This document shows, one piece after another, positions 45,128 to 53,452 of a stretch of 64,000 bases of DNA (positions are counted from its first letter, which is position 1; every line of letters begins with the position of its first letter). The stretch lies in contig CAZHED010000001.1 of assembly GCA_964531095.1 (NCBI GenBank), forward strand, positions 1 to 64,000. The letters are read 5' to 3'. A program made the position numbers and the translations under genes. The DNA comes from Palsa-1150 sp964531095. GTDB lineage: Bacteria; Myxococcota_A; Polyangia; Polyangiales; Polyangiaceae. Below the pieces are notes generated by a model that was not told where the DNA came from, ran no database searches, and was given only the letters and a program-made list of their open reading frames with translations.

Positions 45128-45315
45128 GCAGGGTACGTGAATGCCGGCATCACATGGATCCCGAACAACCACGAACCCGGGAGGCAATGACCACTCGGTG
45201 TGCAAGCCGAGCCGCTCCGACGGGGCGGACAATACTCGGAAGCCTTAAGCGTGGTCAGCGCTTCCCACCTAGCCGTTGGCTAGGGGTTCATGTCGTCCGG
45301 CACACGGCCCAGGTG
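45128..45315 (+). ncRNA. ssrS: 6S RNA
   Basis: The block from about 45128 to 45315 aligns by eye with proteobacterial 6S RNA. CTCGGAAGCCTTAAG at 45234-45248 matches the E. coli CCGAGAAGCCTTAAA. The hairpin CCTAGCC-GTT-GGCTAGG at 45268-45284 followed by GGTTCATG takes the place of the E. coli CTTGAACC/GGTTCAAG hairpin. CTCGG/CCGAG at 45194-45211 forms another stem, and TGCCGG at 45142-45147 pairs with CCGGCA at 45297-45302 to close the structure. It mimics an open promoter and sequesters the housekeeping RNA polymerase. The ends are estimated. A strong terminator follows. Confidence 0.85.
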
Positions 45316-45330
45316 GTAGGAACGACCCCA

Positions 45331-45369
45331 AGCGGGCGGCGTTGTTCAGAAGCGCCGCCCGCTGTTTTT
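45331..45369 (+). terminator. Rho-independent terminator of 6S RNA
   Basis: A perfect 11-bp stem, AGCGGGCGGCG at 45331-45341 and CGCCGCCCGCT at 45353-45363, with an 11-base loop, followed by GTTTTTG. It is the clearest intrinsic terminator in the window and closes the 6S RNA transcript on the plus strand. Confidence 0.92.
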
Positions 45370-45464
45370 GTGTACCGGCCGGCCGTCGCCTGTGCGCGCC
45401 GAACAAGGCGACTCATCCACGCCGAGAACGTGACCGCGCGCGGCTCAGGTGCCAGGATTCATCC

Positions 45465-46202
45465 GTGGAGTCGATTCGTGAAGGCCTCCTCGCGGTCATG
45501 GACCGCAAGCACCACTGGGCGTACCCCGCGCTGACCCGTCCGGGGTTGACGCGCGAGCAACTGCTCGCGCACTTCCGCCACGAGTACCTGGTGTACGTGC
45601 GTGACTTTCCGATGCTCCTCGCAAGGGCGCTCGGCATCGTTCCACCCATCGACGACGTGCGCAGCGCTCTGGCGCGCAACCTTTACGAGGAGCAAACCGG
45701 CGGCATTTCGGGGACGTCGGCGCATCCCCGTCTCTTCTTGCGGATGATGGAGGGGCTCGGGTTCGACGTAGCAGCTTTCGCCGACGACGACGCGTGGCTG
45801 CACCCCGCCGCGCTTCGCTACCGCGATTTCTTGCGCGACCGCTCCTGCGCGACTCCGTGGCAGGCTGCCCTCGCCCTGCTGACCATCTTCGTCGAGGGAA
45901 GCGTCAACGAGCGCGCCGAGCTCGCGGGGGCGTTCGTGCGCCGTCGCGGTGACGAAGCCGTGCGTGAGCATGCTCTCGTCAAGCACTACGGCTGCCCCCC
46001 CGACGCGATGGAGTTGACGCGCGCGCACGCGATGGTCGAGGGGGAGCACCGGGACGATGCATGGCGGATGGTGCTCGTCAATGTCGAGAAGAGCGACGAA
46101 GCGCGTGCGGTGCTGGACACGTGCGACCAGGCGCTCGCGCTGTGGCAGGCGTATCGCGACGGGGTCGCCGAGAGCATGGGCCTGGGGCGCAGAGCCGCAT
46201 AG
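45465..46202 (+). CDS. Haem-oxygenase-like diiron protein (CADD/PqqC-like)
   Basis: A 245-residue all-helical protein. The GTG at 45465 has AGGA seven bases upstream; an ATG at 45498 is the alternative. MDRKHHWAYPALTRPGLTREQLLAHFRHEYLVYVRDFPMLLA is the typical beginning of the TenA/PqqC/CADD fold. Possible metal ligands are the Glu pair in NLYEEQTG with a later His, Glu in FVEGSVNE, and HAMVEGEH, which keeps the H-x3-(E/D)-x2-H spacing seen in CADD. CADD-like proteins make p-aminobenzoate or act as diiron oxidases; the reaction here is unknown. Confidence 0.75.
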   Translation: MESIREGLLAVMDRKHHWAYPALTRPGLTREQLLAHFRHEYLVYVRDFPMLLARALGIVPPIDDVRSALARNLYEEQTGGISGTSAHPRLFLRMMEGLGFDVAAFADDDAWLHPAALRYRDFLRDRSCATPWQAALALLTIFVEGSVNERAELAGAFVRRRGDEAVREHALVKHYGCPPDAMELTRAHAMVEGEHRDDAWRMVLVNVEKSDEARAVLDTCDQALALWQAYRDGVAESMGLGRRAA

Positions 46203-46400
46203 GCAGAAGGGCTTCTGGCGCGTTGCAGGCGCACCGAGACCGCGGTCCGCCCGCGGCGCGCTGGCCGCCCGATGAGCGCTGGGACGTTTCACGGTCAAAG
46301 CGATAGATGGCTAGGCGTGCCGTCTTGCATTCGAATCGCACGCAAATGACGGCGGGCATTCGAAAGGTCCACGGCCCGCCTCTTGCCTCACCGGTTTGAA

Positions 46401-47069
46401 ATGAATCAGCACCCCACAGAATACTCGAGCATCCCTGACACGGGCGACGGGCGTTGGAAGCCTCCGCCGCCGGAGCCTGCGGAGGAGCCGGAAGAGACCT
46501 GGAGGACCACCGACTCGCGAATTGCGAATCGTCGGGATGGCCTTTCCACAAAGGCGGTGCTTGCATCTTTGTTGATGATGGGTGCGCTGGGGACCGGCGG
46601 GTTTCTCTTGATGCATTCCTTTGTTCGCGGCGACGGGCCGCGGAGCCCGGAGCAAGTAACGGCTGAGCTCTACGCCGCGGGAGTGGCTGGTGCGATCTCG
46701 GCTCCGCCTTCGTTGATTCCGCCCCCGCCGCCGCCCCCGAGTCCCCCCTTCTTTTTGGAAAGCCCGATCCCTACCCCCGCGGCAATCCGAGCCGTTCCGC
46801 CGGCGCCCACTGCCGCCATAACAAGCCCGCCGAAGGTTCTTGTGCACGTGCATGTCTATCCGTTCCCGGTGTTCGCGGGACAGTTGGCGACTCCCGCGCA
46901 AGGCGCGCCGTCAGCCAATCCCCTGGCTCCCCCAACCGCCTCGCCCGAGGGGACTTCAGGGACGAACCCATACGGCGAGGTGCCGGAGGCGACGACCAGC
47001 GGGGCACGGCGCGCCCTGGTGCAGGCCAACGGCGTTCCTTCGGATGATCCGGTGGGCCGTCGCGAGTGA
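46401..47069 (+). CDS. Proline-rich single-pass membrane protein
   Basis: A 222-residue protein. About 50 charged cytoplasmic residues precede one membrane helix (AVLASLLMMGALGTGGFLLM). The remainder has polyproline (PPPPPPPSPP) and Pro/Ala/Thr-rich sequence around a short beta-like VLVHVHVYPFPVF. The layout recalls TonB-like or sensor linker proteins, without a recognised domain. A TTG at 46383 could add six residues. The stop overlaps the start of the receiver-domain gene (GTGA), so the two proteins probably work together. Confidence 0.65.
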   Translation: MNQHPTEYSSIPDTGDGRWKPPPPEPAEEPEETWRTTDSRIANRRDGLSTKAVLASLLMMGALGTGGFLLMHSFVRGDGPRSPEQVTAELYAAGVAGAISAPPSLIPPPPPPPSPPFFLESPIPTPAAIRAVPPAPTAAITSPPKVLVHVHVYPFPVFAGQLATPAQGAPSANPLAPPTASPEGTSGTNPYGEVPEATTSGARRALVQANGVPSDDPVGRRE

Positions 47070-47470
47070 AGCGCCGTGCCGCTCGCGTGCTGGTCGCCGA
47101 GGACGATGATGACGAGCGAGAGGCAATCGCCTCGGCCCTTCGCACAGTCGATATCGAAACCGACCTCGTCGCGGATGGCGGCCGGTTTCTCGTCGCCGTA
47201 GCCTCCCAATATCGTCCGGGGGACCGAGCGCCTCCGATCGATCTCATGGTGGTCGACGTCTTGATGCCGGTTTGCGGAGGGTTGGCCGTCCTCGAAGCGT
47301 TGCGCGGCGCCCACTGGGCGACTCCAGTCGTCATCATCACCGGGCGCGAGACGCGCGAGGTCCGTGACGCGACCCATAGGCTCGGAGCGACGCTGATGAT
47401 CAAGCCACTCGACCTGACGATGTTGCAGCAAACGGTCTTGCGTCTTCTTGCCGAGCGACCTGCGCCCTGA
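47066..47470 (+). CDS. Single-domain response regulator (receiver)
   Basis: A 134-residue CheY-like receiver. The acidic pocket EDDDD near residue 12, the phospho-accepting Asp in LMVVDVLMPVCGG, Thr in VVIITGRE and Lys in LMIKPLD are present. There is no output domain, so it should act by protein contact. The GTG start overlaps the stop of the membrane protein gene. No histidine kinase gene lies nearby. Confidence 0.9.
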   Translation: MKRRAARVLVAEDDDDEREAIASALRTVDIETDLVADGGRFLVAVASQYRPGDRAPPIDLMVVDVLMPVCGGLAVLEALRGAHWATPVVIITGRETREVRDATHRLGATLMIKPLDLTMLQQTVLRLLAERPAP

Positions 47471-47665
47471 ACCGCCGAGGTGCTGCACCACGGGGACTGA
47501 CCTCCGTGGCCGCCGAGGGCCATAGGCCGATCGAGGGAGATGCGCACACGCGATCGGGGGGCGGATGGAAGCATTCGCGCCGGAACGAAGGGCCGGAGCG
47601 GCGAGACGAGGCTGCACATTGACTGGGGATGGCGTCGCTGGACGTCGCGGCCGGCGCCCCGATGT

Positions 47666-48784
47666 ATGATGCCCGGGATGCGCAAGCCCCGCCGTGCCTT
47701 CCTTTTCGTCATTTCTCTCATGGGTTCGCCCGCGTGTTCTTCGAGCACACCGAGCAACGCGCAATCGGCTGCCGACGGCGGCTCCGGCGGGTCGAGCGGG
47801 GCGACGTCGTCGGGCGCCGCAGGGTCGTCGTCCTCAGGGAGTGGGGGCGGCGGCTCGTCGTCTTCGGGCGGCGGCGTCGGTTCGTCGTCCTCAGGCATCG
47901 GTCCAGGCTCTTCGTCCTCGGGAAGCTCGGGCGGCGGTTCGTCTTCCGGCGCGGGGTCAACCGACGCGGGCGCGGCCGAAGCGGGGCGTCCTGCCGCCGA
48001 CTCGGGGACAGACGCGACCACTGTCCCAGGGTGCGCGGCGCTTCCGCTCTGCGACGACTTCGAGGCTGACTCGACCGGCGGACCGCCGAGCTCGGCCCGG
48101 TGGGGCGTGACGTCGGCCACAGGGTGCAGCGGTCAGTCGTCGTATTCGGTCACCATCGACGGGACGCAGGCGCACGGCGGCAAGCAGTCGGTTAAAGTGG
48201 TCGGCGGCGACTCGTGCGGCCCCATGATGGTCCACTCGAGCGCCTTCGCCAAGCTGACCGGCGGCGACGTCTACGGCCGGTTCTTCACGCGGTTCTCGAG
48301 CGCGATGCCGGTTCACCACGCGGCTTTCATGGCGCTCGGCTTTGCCCCGGACGCCGGGCCCCTCGGCAACAACACGAAGCAATATCTGCAGTTTTCGGCC
48401 GAGGAAGCGAGCAACCCGGACGGGGGCTCCGGCGCTATGCTCGACTGGAATTACAACGACCTGACCCTGCCTCAGAAGGACTCGATGGGCTTCGTACAAA
48501 CGACGTATCCGGCGGCCGGCGCTTGGACCTGCGTCGAGTTTCACGCGTCGCCGGGGAGCGGGGCCCTTGAAGTGTGGGTCGATGGAAACGCAGTCCCCGG
48601 CATGACGTACGTTCCGGGGGTCACGATGGATATGCAGGGGGTCAATGGGGGCTGGAACGCCGGGCGCCCCACCCCGCTCGACGTGAAGAGCATTGGGTTC
48701 GGCTGGGTGGACTTCACGGCCTCGGGGACGACGCTGTGGTTCGACGACATCGCCCTCGCCAGCTCGCGCATCGGCTGCAACTAG
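47666..48784 (+). CDS. Lipoprotein with Ser/Gly spacer and Cip1-like carbohydrate-active domain
   Basis: A 372-residue lipoprotein from the ATG at 47666 (47669 and 47678 are alternatives). The lipobox is SPAC. Residues about 25-110 form a Ser/Gly-rich spacer. The C-terminal 240 residues (CDDFEADSTGGPPSSARWGV ... KQYLQFSAEE ... WTCVEFHASPGSGALEVWVDG ... LWFDDIALASSRIGC) follow the beta-jelly-roll layout of Cip1-type polysaccharide-binding/lyase proteins. It is likely a surface protein acting on glycans; catalysis is not proven. Confidence 0.75.
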   Translation: MMPGMRKPRRAFLFVISLMGSPACSSSTPSNAQSAADGGSGGSSGATSSGAAGSSSSGSGGGGSSSSGGGVGSSSSGIGPGSSSSGSSGGGSSSGAGSTDAGAAEAGRPAADSGTDATTVPGCAALPLCDDFEADSTGGPPSSARWGVTSATGCSGQSSYSVTIDGTQAHGGKQSVKVVGGDSCGPMMVHSSAFAKLTGGDVYGRFFTRFSSAMPVHHAAFMALGFAPDAGPLGNNTKQYLQFSAEEASNPDGGSGAMLDWNYNDLTLPQKDSMGFVQTTYPAAGAWTCVEFHASPGSGALEVWVDGNAVPGMTYVPGVTMDMQGVNGGWNAGRPTPLDVKSIGFGWVDFTASGTTLWFDDIALASSRIGCN

Positions 48785-48978
48785 CCGGCGGGTGTCGGCC
48801 CTTGTACAGTTGCCGAGGGGCCTTGGCGCTGCTTCGAGCAAGGCGCTGTGCAATTCGTTCCGCGGCGCGAATGATCTGCGTCGAGTAAAGACGGCGTGCG
48901 CGAAACGGGACGCCAATTCGGCGTTTGACGCTCGCATCCTGGTCTTGGCCGTAGGCTTGCAGTCAGCCGCGGGGCGCC

Positions 48979-49875
48979 ATGAGACTATCGCGGGCTCACT
49001 TGCCAGGCGTATCGGCGATCGCCGTTGCCCTCTGCTCTTTGTCGACGCCGACCATTGCCCTCGCGGACGTACCGATCGACATCCTCGCCTCGACCCAGGG
49101 CGCCCCTCCGCCTCCACCGCCGGAGAAACATTTCGCCGTCTATCCGGTCATCGACGGCGCCATCATCGGCACGAGCGTTGGCGTCGCGGGGCTGATGGAG
49201 CTCGTCCTGCAGACCGGCGAGATCAAGCCGCTGGGACCGACGGTCGACCCCGGGGAACTACTCCCGATCGACCGAATTGCCGTTACGCAGACAATCGATC
49301 CCCACGCCGGTTTCTACTCGGACGTCGGCTTATATGCGGCGATCGGCTTCATCGGCATCGACTCGGCTCTCTCGGGCGTGCGATACGGCTGGAGCGCGGG
49401 GCTCATGGATGCAGTCATGTACCTCGAGTCGGTGACGGTCACGCTGACGGTGACGGACTTGACCAAGATCGCCGTACGTCGTCCGCGCCCCATCGACTAC
49501 AAGGACCAGAGTATCGCGAACGTGGGCACCACCACGAACACCGACGAAACGCTCTCGTTTTTCTCGGGTCACGCGGGCACGCTCGCTGCGATTACCGGAA
49601 CCTCGACGTACCTGGCCTTCGTGCGGTCGCCGCGCTCCGCACGCCCGTGGATCACGTTGGCCGCGGGCACATTGCTGACCGCGTTCGTCGACTACGAGCG
49701 CGTCCGGGCTGGCGCTCACTTCCCCACCGACGTCATCGCTGGCACGCTCACGGGAGCAGCCATCGGCGTCGTCGTTCCTCGCCTGCACCATCTGGCCGTG
49801 CTGCCCATTTGGGTCAGTGCCGCCCCGGCGACGCACGGAAATGGCGCGACGCTCTTGGCGCAGGGATCCTTCTGA
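48979..49875 (+). CDS. PAP2-family membrane phosphatase
   Basis: A 298-residue protein with an N-terminal signal or anchor (residues 8-30) and several hydrophobic segments. All three PAP2 motifs are visible: KIAVRRPRP, FFSGHAG with the catalytic His, and RVRAGAHFPTDVIAG with the second His. Such enzymes dephosphorylate lipid phosphates such as undecaprenyl pyrophosphate or phosphatidic acid. The exact substrate is unknown. It lies 88 bases before the Anbu gene on the same strand. Confidence 0.9.
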   Translation: MRLSRAHLPGVSAIAVALCSLSTPTIALADVPIDILASTQGAPPPPPPEKHFAVYPVIDGAIIGTSVGVAGLMELVLQTGEIKPLGPTVDPGELLPIDRIAVTQTIDPHAGFYSDVGLYAAIGFIGIDSALSGVRYGWSAGLMDAVMYLESVTVTLTVTDLTKIAVRRPRPIDYKDQSIANVGTTTNTDETLSFFSGHAGTLAAITGTSTYLAFVRSPRSARPWITLAAGTLLTAFVDYERVRAGAHFPTDVIAGTLTGAAIGVVVPRLHHLAVLPIWVSAAPATHGNGATLLAQGSF

Positions 49876-49963
49876 CGTGTACAGACGCCTCTTCAATACC
49901 ATGCCGCCGGCGTCGCGGCACGCAGCGGTCGCGGTGACCGCGCGAGCACAGTAGAACGGACCC

Positions 49964-50686
49964 ATGACGTATTGCGTAGGCGTTCTTTTGGACCGGGGAA
50001 TGGTCTTCGCCTCCGATTCCCGCACCCACGCGGGAGTCGACAACTTTGCCTCGTTTTGCAAGATGACCGTGTTCGAGCGCAAGGGCGACCGCGTGTTTGC
50101 CTTGCTTAGCTCCGGAAACCTCGCCGGCACCCAGGCGATCGTCAACGTGCTCAAACAGAAAGGCGACGGGGCGCCGCCGCACCTGTGGAGCGTTCGGACG
50201 ATGTTCGACATGGCGGTCGTCGTGTCCGACGCGATGCGGGACATCGAGCGCCGCGACAAGGAGCACCTGGCGAAAAGCGATCTCGCCTTCAACGCCTCGT
50301 TCATCCTCGGCGGGCAGATCAAGGGCGAGCCTTCGCGGCTTTTCCGAATCTACGCCGAAGGAAACTTCATCGAAGCGAGCGCGGACACGCCGTTCTTCCA
50401 GACCGGCGAAGCAAAGTACGGAAAACCGATCCTGGACCGCGTCATCACTCCGCACACCAGCCTCGCGGACGCGTCCAAGTGCGTCCTCGTGTCGTTCGAC
50501 TCGACCATGCGCAGCAACCTGTCGGTCGGGATGCCCATCGACCTCCTCTGTTACGAGCGAGACAGCCTGGAGGTGCGGAAACGCCGTCGTTTCGAGCCCG
50601 GCGATCCCTACTTCAGCGCGCTCAGCAAGGAATGGAGCGAAGGTGTTCGCACGGTATTCAAGCAGCTTCCAGAGCTCGAATGGTAA
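49964..50686 (+). CDS. Anbu-type proteasome homologue (BPH)
   Basis: A 240-residue Ntn-hydrolase. MTYCVGVLLDRGMVFASDSRTHAGVDN is the conserved Anbu start; Thr2, exposed after Met removal, is the expected nucleophile. Asp18, Ser19 and Lys33 (in SFCKMTVFE) complete the typical active-site residues. The C-terminus is an Arg/Lys-rich tail. Anbu genes usually neighbour a transglutaminase-like protein, an alpha-E protein and an ATP-grasp protein; none is here. Confidence 0.88.
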   Translation: MTYCVGVLLDRGMVFASDSRTHAGVDNFASFCKMTVFERKGDRVFALLSSGNLAGTQAIVNVLKQKGDGAPPHLWSVRTMFDMAVVVSDAMRDIERRDKEHLAKSDLAFNASFILGGQIKGEPSRLFRIYAEGNFIEASADTPFFQTGEAKYGKPILDRVITPHTSLADASKCVLVSFDSTMRSNLSVGMPIDLLCYERDSLEVRKRRRFEPGDPYFSALSKEWSEGVRTVFKQLPELEW

Positions 50687-50847
50687 CGTGGAAACGTCGG
50701 CGGCTCATCAATCGGGCCCTTTCACAGGGAGCGTCGCTGGACTCGATTGCGAACCAGCGTCGAGTCGCTCCGGGTCGCGCTGGAATCGGCGTGACCTGCG
50801 CTCTGCCCGATTCAGGGCGCCAATCCGCCCAAGATCTCATGCGACGC

Positions 50848-51210
50848 TCAATGCGCGAGCTCCTCATGGGCATTTGGCGTAACCGTCGAGACCCCGTTCG
50901 GAAGCTCGGCCTTCTTCTCGCCTCGTGACGGCCACAGCTCCGCGATGCGGTCGCGTACTTTCTTGCTCGACTCCGGCGCGAGCAAGAGAACAATCGCGCT
51001 CGCCGTGACGGCGCCGGCTGCGAACCAGACCGCGGGCCCGAGTGCGCCACCGCGACGCTGGAGCCCGAAGCCGTCGAGCAGCGAGTCCACACCTCGGGCC
51101 TCGATGGCGCGGAGTGACTTCCTGAGTTTGAGCGCCTGGCCACCCAGGTCAATCAGAGACGAGCGCGCTTGGTCCGCGGTTCGCCCGGCTGTATGAATAA
51201 AAGAGCCCAT
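50848..51210 (-). CDS. YtxH-like stress/membrane protein
   Basis: A 120-residue protein. GAGGAAC lies just upstream of the ATG at 51210. The N-terminal half is helical (TAGRTADQARSSLIDLGGQALKLRKSLRAIE). Then comes a membrane helix (AVWFAAGAVTASAIVLLLA) immediately followed by PESSKKVRDRIAELW, the typical YtxH continuation. It probably associates with the membrane under general stress. It follows the csbD-like gene and a hairpin on the same strand. Confidence 0.75.
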   Translation of the reverse strand: MGSFIHTAGRTADQARSSLIDLGGQALKLRKSLRAIEARGVDSLLDGFGLQRRGGALGPAVWFAAGAVTASAIVLLLAPESSKKVRDRIAELWPSRGEKKAELPNGVSTVTPNAHEELAH

Positions 51211-51285
51211 GAGTTCCTCTTTTTGCGTCGATCCGTTGTGCGGGGCTGGCAACAGCCGGTGCCCTGGGTTGCAGTTCGCGAACAT

Positions 51286-51320
51286 GGAACCGGCGGAGGC
51301 GGCGGGCCACCGCCGGTTCC
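51286..51320. terminator. Hairpin between csbD-like and ytxH-like genes
   Basis: An exact 11-bp inverted repeat, GGAACCGGCGG at 51286-51296 and CCGCCGGTTCC at 51310-51320, with a 13-base loop. Read on the minus strand it lies 15 bases after the csbD-like stop and has no strong U-tract, so it may be an attenuator between the two genes or a message-stabilising hairpin. Confidence 0.55.
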
Positions 51321-51335
51321 CTGTCATGGTGCTCG

Positions 51336-51500
51336 TTATTTCGCGGCGCCTTTGACCGCCTGCTTCACGTTCTCCACCGCTCCTTTGGCCTTTCCTTTGA
51401 GCTCGTCGACTTCCCCCTCTGTCTTGAGCCCATCGTTTCCGGTAAGCGTGCCGAGGACCTGCTTCGTCTTGCCTTTGACCTTGTCGATGATCTCGCCCAT
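51336..51500 (-). CDS. CsbD-family stress protein
   Basis: A 54-residue basic protein beginning MGEIIDKVKGKTKQVLGTLT and containing the repeated CsbD motif KGKxKQ...ELKGKAKGAVENVKQAVKG. CsbD proteins are small, abundant, general-stress proteins of unknown mechanism. The short length is normal. It is upstream of the ytxH-like gene on the same strand, an often-seen stress pair. Confidence 0.88.
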   Translation of the reverse strand: MGEIIDKVKGKTKQVLGTLTGNDGLKTEGEVDELKGKAKGAVENVKQAVKGAAK

Positions 51501-52177
51501 GGGATTTCTCGCTTTCCGAAACGCATCTTGAATCGTGGGTCAGGGCCACCGCAGCCCGCACCGTTGTCGGGTGCCGTCCGATCCAGCAGCATCGGGCGTG
51601 CCAGACGCCTCCCCCTGATCCCGTGGACGAGCTTCCCAGAGGGGCACCTGGCTTCCGCAAGTGCCCGAGGTATCTACAGTGAGCGAGTTTCGGTCGTTGG
51701 TGAGGCTTTCCGCGGTCGATTTGGGCGCAACTCTCCTCTCGTACACTCATCGGTGCACTCCAGGGATCCGCAACGTGCGAAAACGGGGTTCTCTTCGCGC
51801 CAAGCGACAGCGCCGCTGAGCTCGCCCTTTGCCGCGACACGGGCCGCGTCGCTGACGCGATCAGAAAAACGGTCGTCCCCGAGCCTGCGAGCTACAGCGC
51901 ACTCATTCCCCTTGCCGGGGCCCGCTCTCCATGGAGACGCGTTCAAACAGGCTTTGAGCATTCCGCCGCTCCCGACCTTCGTTGCTCTCCCAAAGCCGAT
52001 CACAGTCGCCCGGATCGAGCCCGACTCCTTGAGGACGGAAGACGGAGCGCATTCGCATTCTGGCGCCCGCTGGAATGCCAAAACCCCATTTGCGGCCCTG
52101 CAAGGGCATTGAGCCGCTGCCCGGAAACTCTCCGTCACGGGGGTAGCTACGGCGCGGCGCATGCATGGCAGGGCGAC
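51501..52177. other. Gene-free spacer
   Basis: These 677 bases contain only overlapping frames with poor codon use and no ribosome binding site. The part nearest 51501 should hold the promoter of the csbD-like gene, and the end nearest 52178 that of the lipoprotein gene. No repeat or RNA structure was recognised. Confidence 0.5.
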
Positions 52178-52636
52178 ATGAAAACCTTTCGACCCCTATG
52201 CGCGCTTTCGCTCACGACTTTGGGACCTCTCCTCGCGTGCGGCGGCGCAAGCCAAGAACCTCCGAATACGGCGATCTCCGCAGAGAGTCAACCGGCGCCC
52301 ATGGCAGGAACGCCTGTCGAAAGTCATCCAGGTGTCACGAGCGCGCAGAGTGTCGACAAGTCGGTCGTTCACCAGCTGGCATCGGCGCGATGCGACCAAG
52401 AGCAAACATGCAACAACGTCGGTCCCAAAGCGAAGTTCGCGTCACGCGAGACCTGCATGGACCAGATGAAGGGAAGCATGGGAAACGATTTGAACGCGTA
52501 CAACTGCCCGCGCGGCATCGACCGCGAGGCGCTGAATCGCTGCATGGCGGCGGTCACCAGCGAAGAGTGTAGCCATCCGTTCGACACGCTCGCGCGCTTC
52601 GACAAATGCCGAACGGGCGCGCTCTGCATGAAGTAG
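52178..52636 (+). CDS. DUF6184-type lipoprotein
   Basis: A 152-residue lipoprotein. The signal MKTFRPLCALSLTTLGPLLAC ends at the lipidated Cys. A 45-residue Pro/Ser spacer leads to a helical domain with six Cys (ARCDQEQTCNN, ETCMDQ, NAYNCPRGID, LNRCMAA, EECSHPFDTL, DKCRTGALC). This matches the family that databases name DUF6184, frequent in myxobacteria and sometimes near natural-product genes. The ATG at 52178 gives the signal peptide. Confidence 0.8.
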   Translation: MKTFRPLCALSLTTLGPLLACGGASQEPPNTAISAESQPAPMAGTPVESHPGVTSAQSVDKSVVHQLASARCDQEQTCNNVGPKAKFASRETCMDQMKGSMGNDLNAYNCPRGIDREALNRCMAAVTSEECSHPFDTLARFDKCRTGALCMK

Positions 52637-52652
52637 GAGAGTGGCCACACGC

Positions 52653-52826
52653 ATGATTGCGACAAAACCCGCCGTCGGGCTGGTCCTCGTGCTCGCCGCG
52701 GTGTCATCGACGCTTTCCGGCTGCTTGTGGCGCGAGCGCCCTGATCGCGACGTGCATGTCGAGCCGCGTCGCGATCAAGAGCATCGAGAAGAGCGTCCCG
52801 AGCATCATGATGGGGACCACAAGTAA
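52653..52826 (+). CDS. Small lipoprotein
   Basis: A 57-residue protein: signal AVGLVLVLAAVSSTLSGC with a clear LSGC lipobox, then a short, very charged Arg/Asp/Glu/His tail. AGGAG lies 13 bases before the ATG at 52653; a GTG at 52641 is possible. It lies 16 bases after the DUF6184-type gene and is probably in its operon. Confidence 0.6.
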   Translation: MIATKPAVGLVLVLAAVSSTLSGCLWRERPDRDVHVEPRRDQEHREERPEHHDGDHK

Positions 52827-52844
52827 GTAGTACGCACGGGTGTA

Positions 52845-52910
52845 GTCTCTCGCAGGGGTGCATGGCCCCTCGCAGGTCCCCCCGCGGGGGGACCCAAGGG
52901 GGCGAGAGAC
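52845..52910. terminator. Nested palindrome between convergent genes
   Basis: GTCTCTCGC at 52845-52853 pairs with GCGAGAGAC at 52902-52910. Inside lies the perfect 20-base palindrome GGTCCCCCCGCGGGGGGACC at 52875-52894. The element separates a plus-strand and a minus-strand gene that converge on it, so a bidirectional terminator is the simplest reading; it lacks a U-tract. Confidence 0.55.
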
Positions 52911-52942
52911 GGTGCGCGCGCGGCGACGGGAAAAAGCGGAGG

Positions 52943-53452
52943 TCACGGCGCGAAGTGTGCACCGTTGACAGAGCCCGTGGACTCCTTGGCGCCCGATGGG
53001 GCGTGCGCCTCACCGATAGCGGCCAGGGTGTGCACGATGCTGTCGCCGCTGAGTCCGTTGCTCTTGCGTCCCTGGGAGCGGTGGGCATGGCGCGCCAGGT
53101 CGTTCATGGACAGAATGCCCTTCAGCCGGCCGTGCGTATCGAGGACGGGTAAGCGGCGAACCCGTACTCGCCGCATGAGCGTTTCGACCATCTCGACGGG
53201 GTCCGTCTCGCGAATGCCGTGCACCTTGTTTGCCATTGCGCTCGACACCGGGATCTGCCAGAGCGGCCGACTCTGGGTGTAGGCGGCCATGCAGATGTCG
53301 CGGTCCGTGATCATCCCCACCACGCGGTCGTCGGCGTCGAGGACCGGAAGGGCGCCGCAGTCGCTCTCCCACATGATCTGCGCGGCGCGCTGGAGATCGT
53401 CGTTGGTGCCGCAAGACTTCACGGACGTCGTCATTAGTTCGGACACATTCAT
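52943..53452 (-). CDS. CBS-pair domain protein
   Basis: A 169-residue protein with two CBS motifs: ADLxxA-like AAQIMWESDCGALPVLDADDRVVGMITDRDI near residues 22-53 and VETLMRRVRVRRLPVLDTHGRLKGILSMNDL near 88-118. Such pairs bind adenosine nucleotides and usually regulate or sense energy state. A 50-residue disordered tail follows. AAAGGAG lies eight bases upstream of the start. No partner domain is fused. Confidence 0.92.
   Translation of the reverse strand: MNVSELMTTSVKSCGTNDDLQRAAQIMWESDCGALPVLDADDRVVGMITDRDICMAAYTQSRPLWQIPVSSAMANKVHGIRETDPVEMVETLMRRVRVRRLPVLDTHGRLKGILSMNDLARHAHRSQGRKSNGLSGDSIVHTLAAIGEAHAPSGAKESTGSVNGAHFAP

Noticed and set aside
45085..45464. Small proteins in the 6S RNA region
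   Set aside because: The frames cross the 6S RNA stems and the intrinsic terminator.
51674..52162. Minus-strand gene of about 160 residues
   Set aside because: Cys-rich but random-looking composition, no ribosome binding site, overlapped by equally long frames; more likely non-coding.
52875..52894. Perfect palindrome as a recombination or attachment site
   Set aside because: No integrase or transposase in the window, and it fits a terminator between convergent genes.
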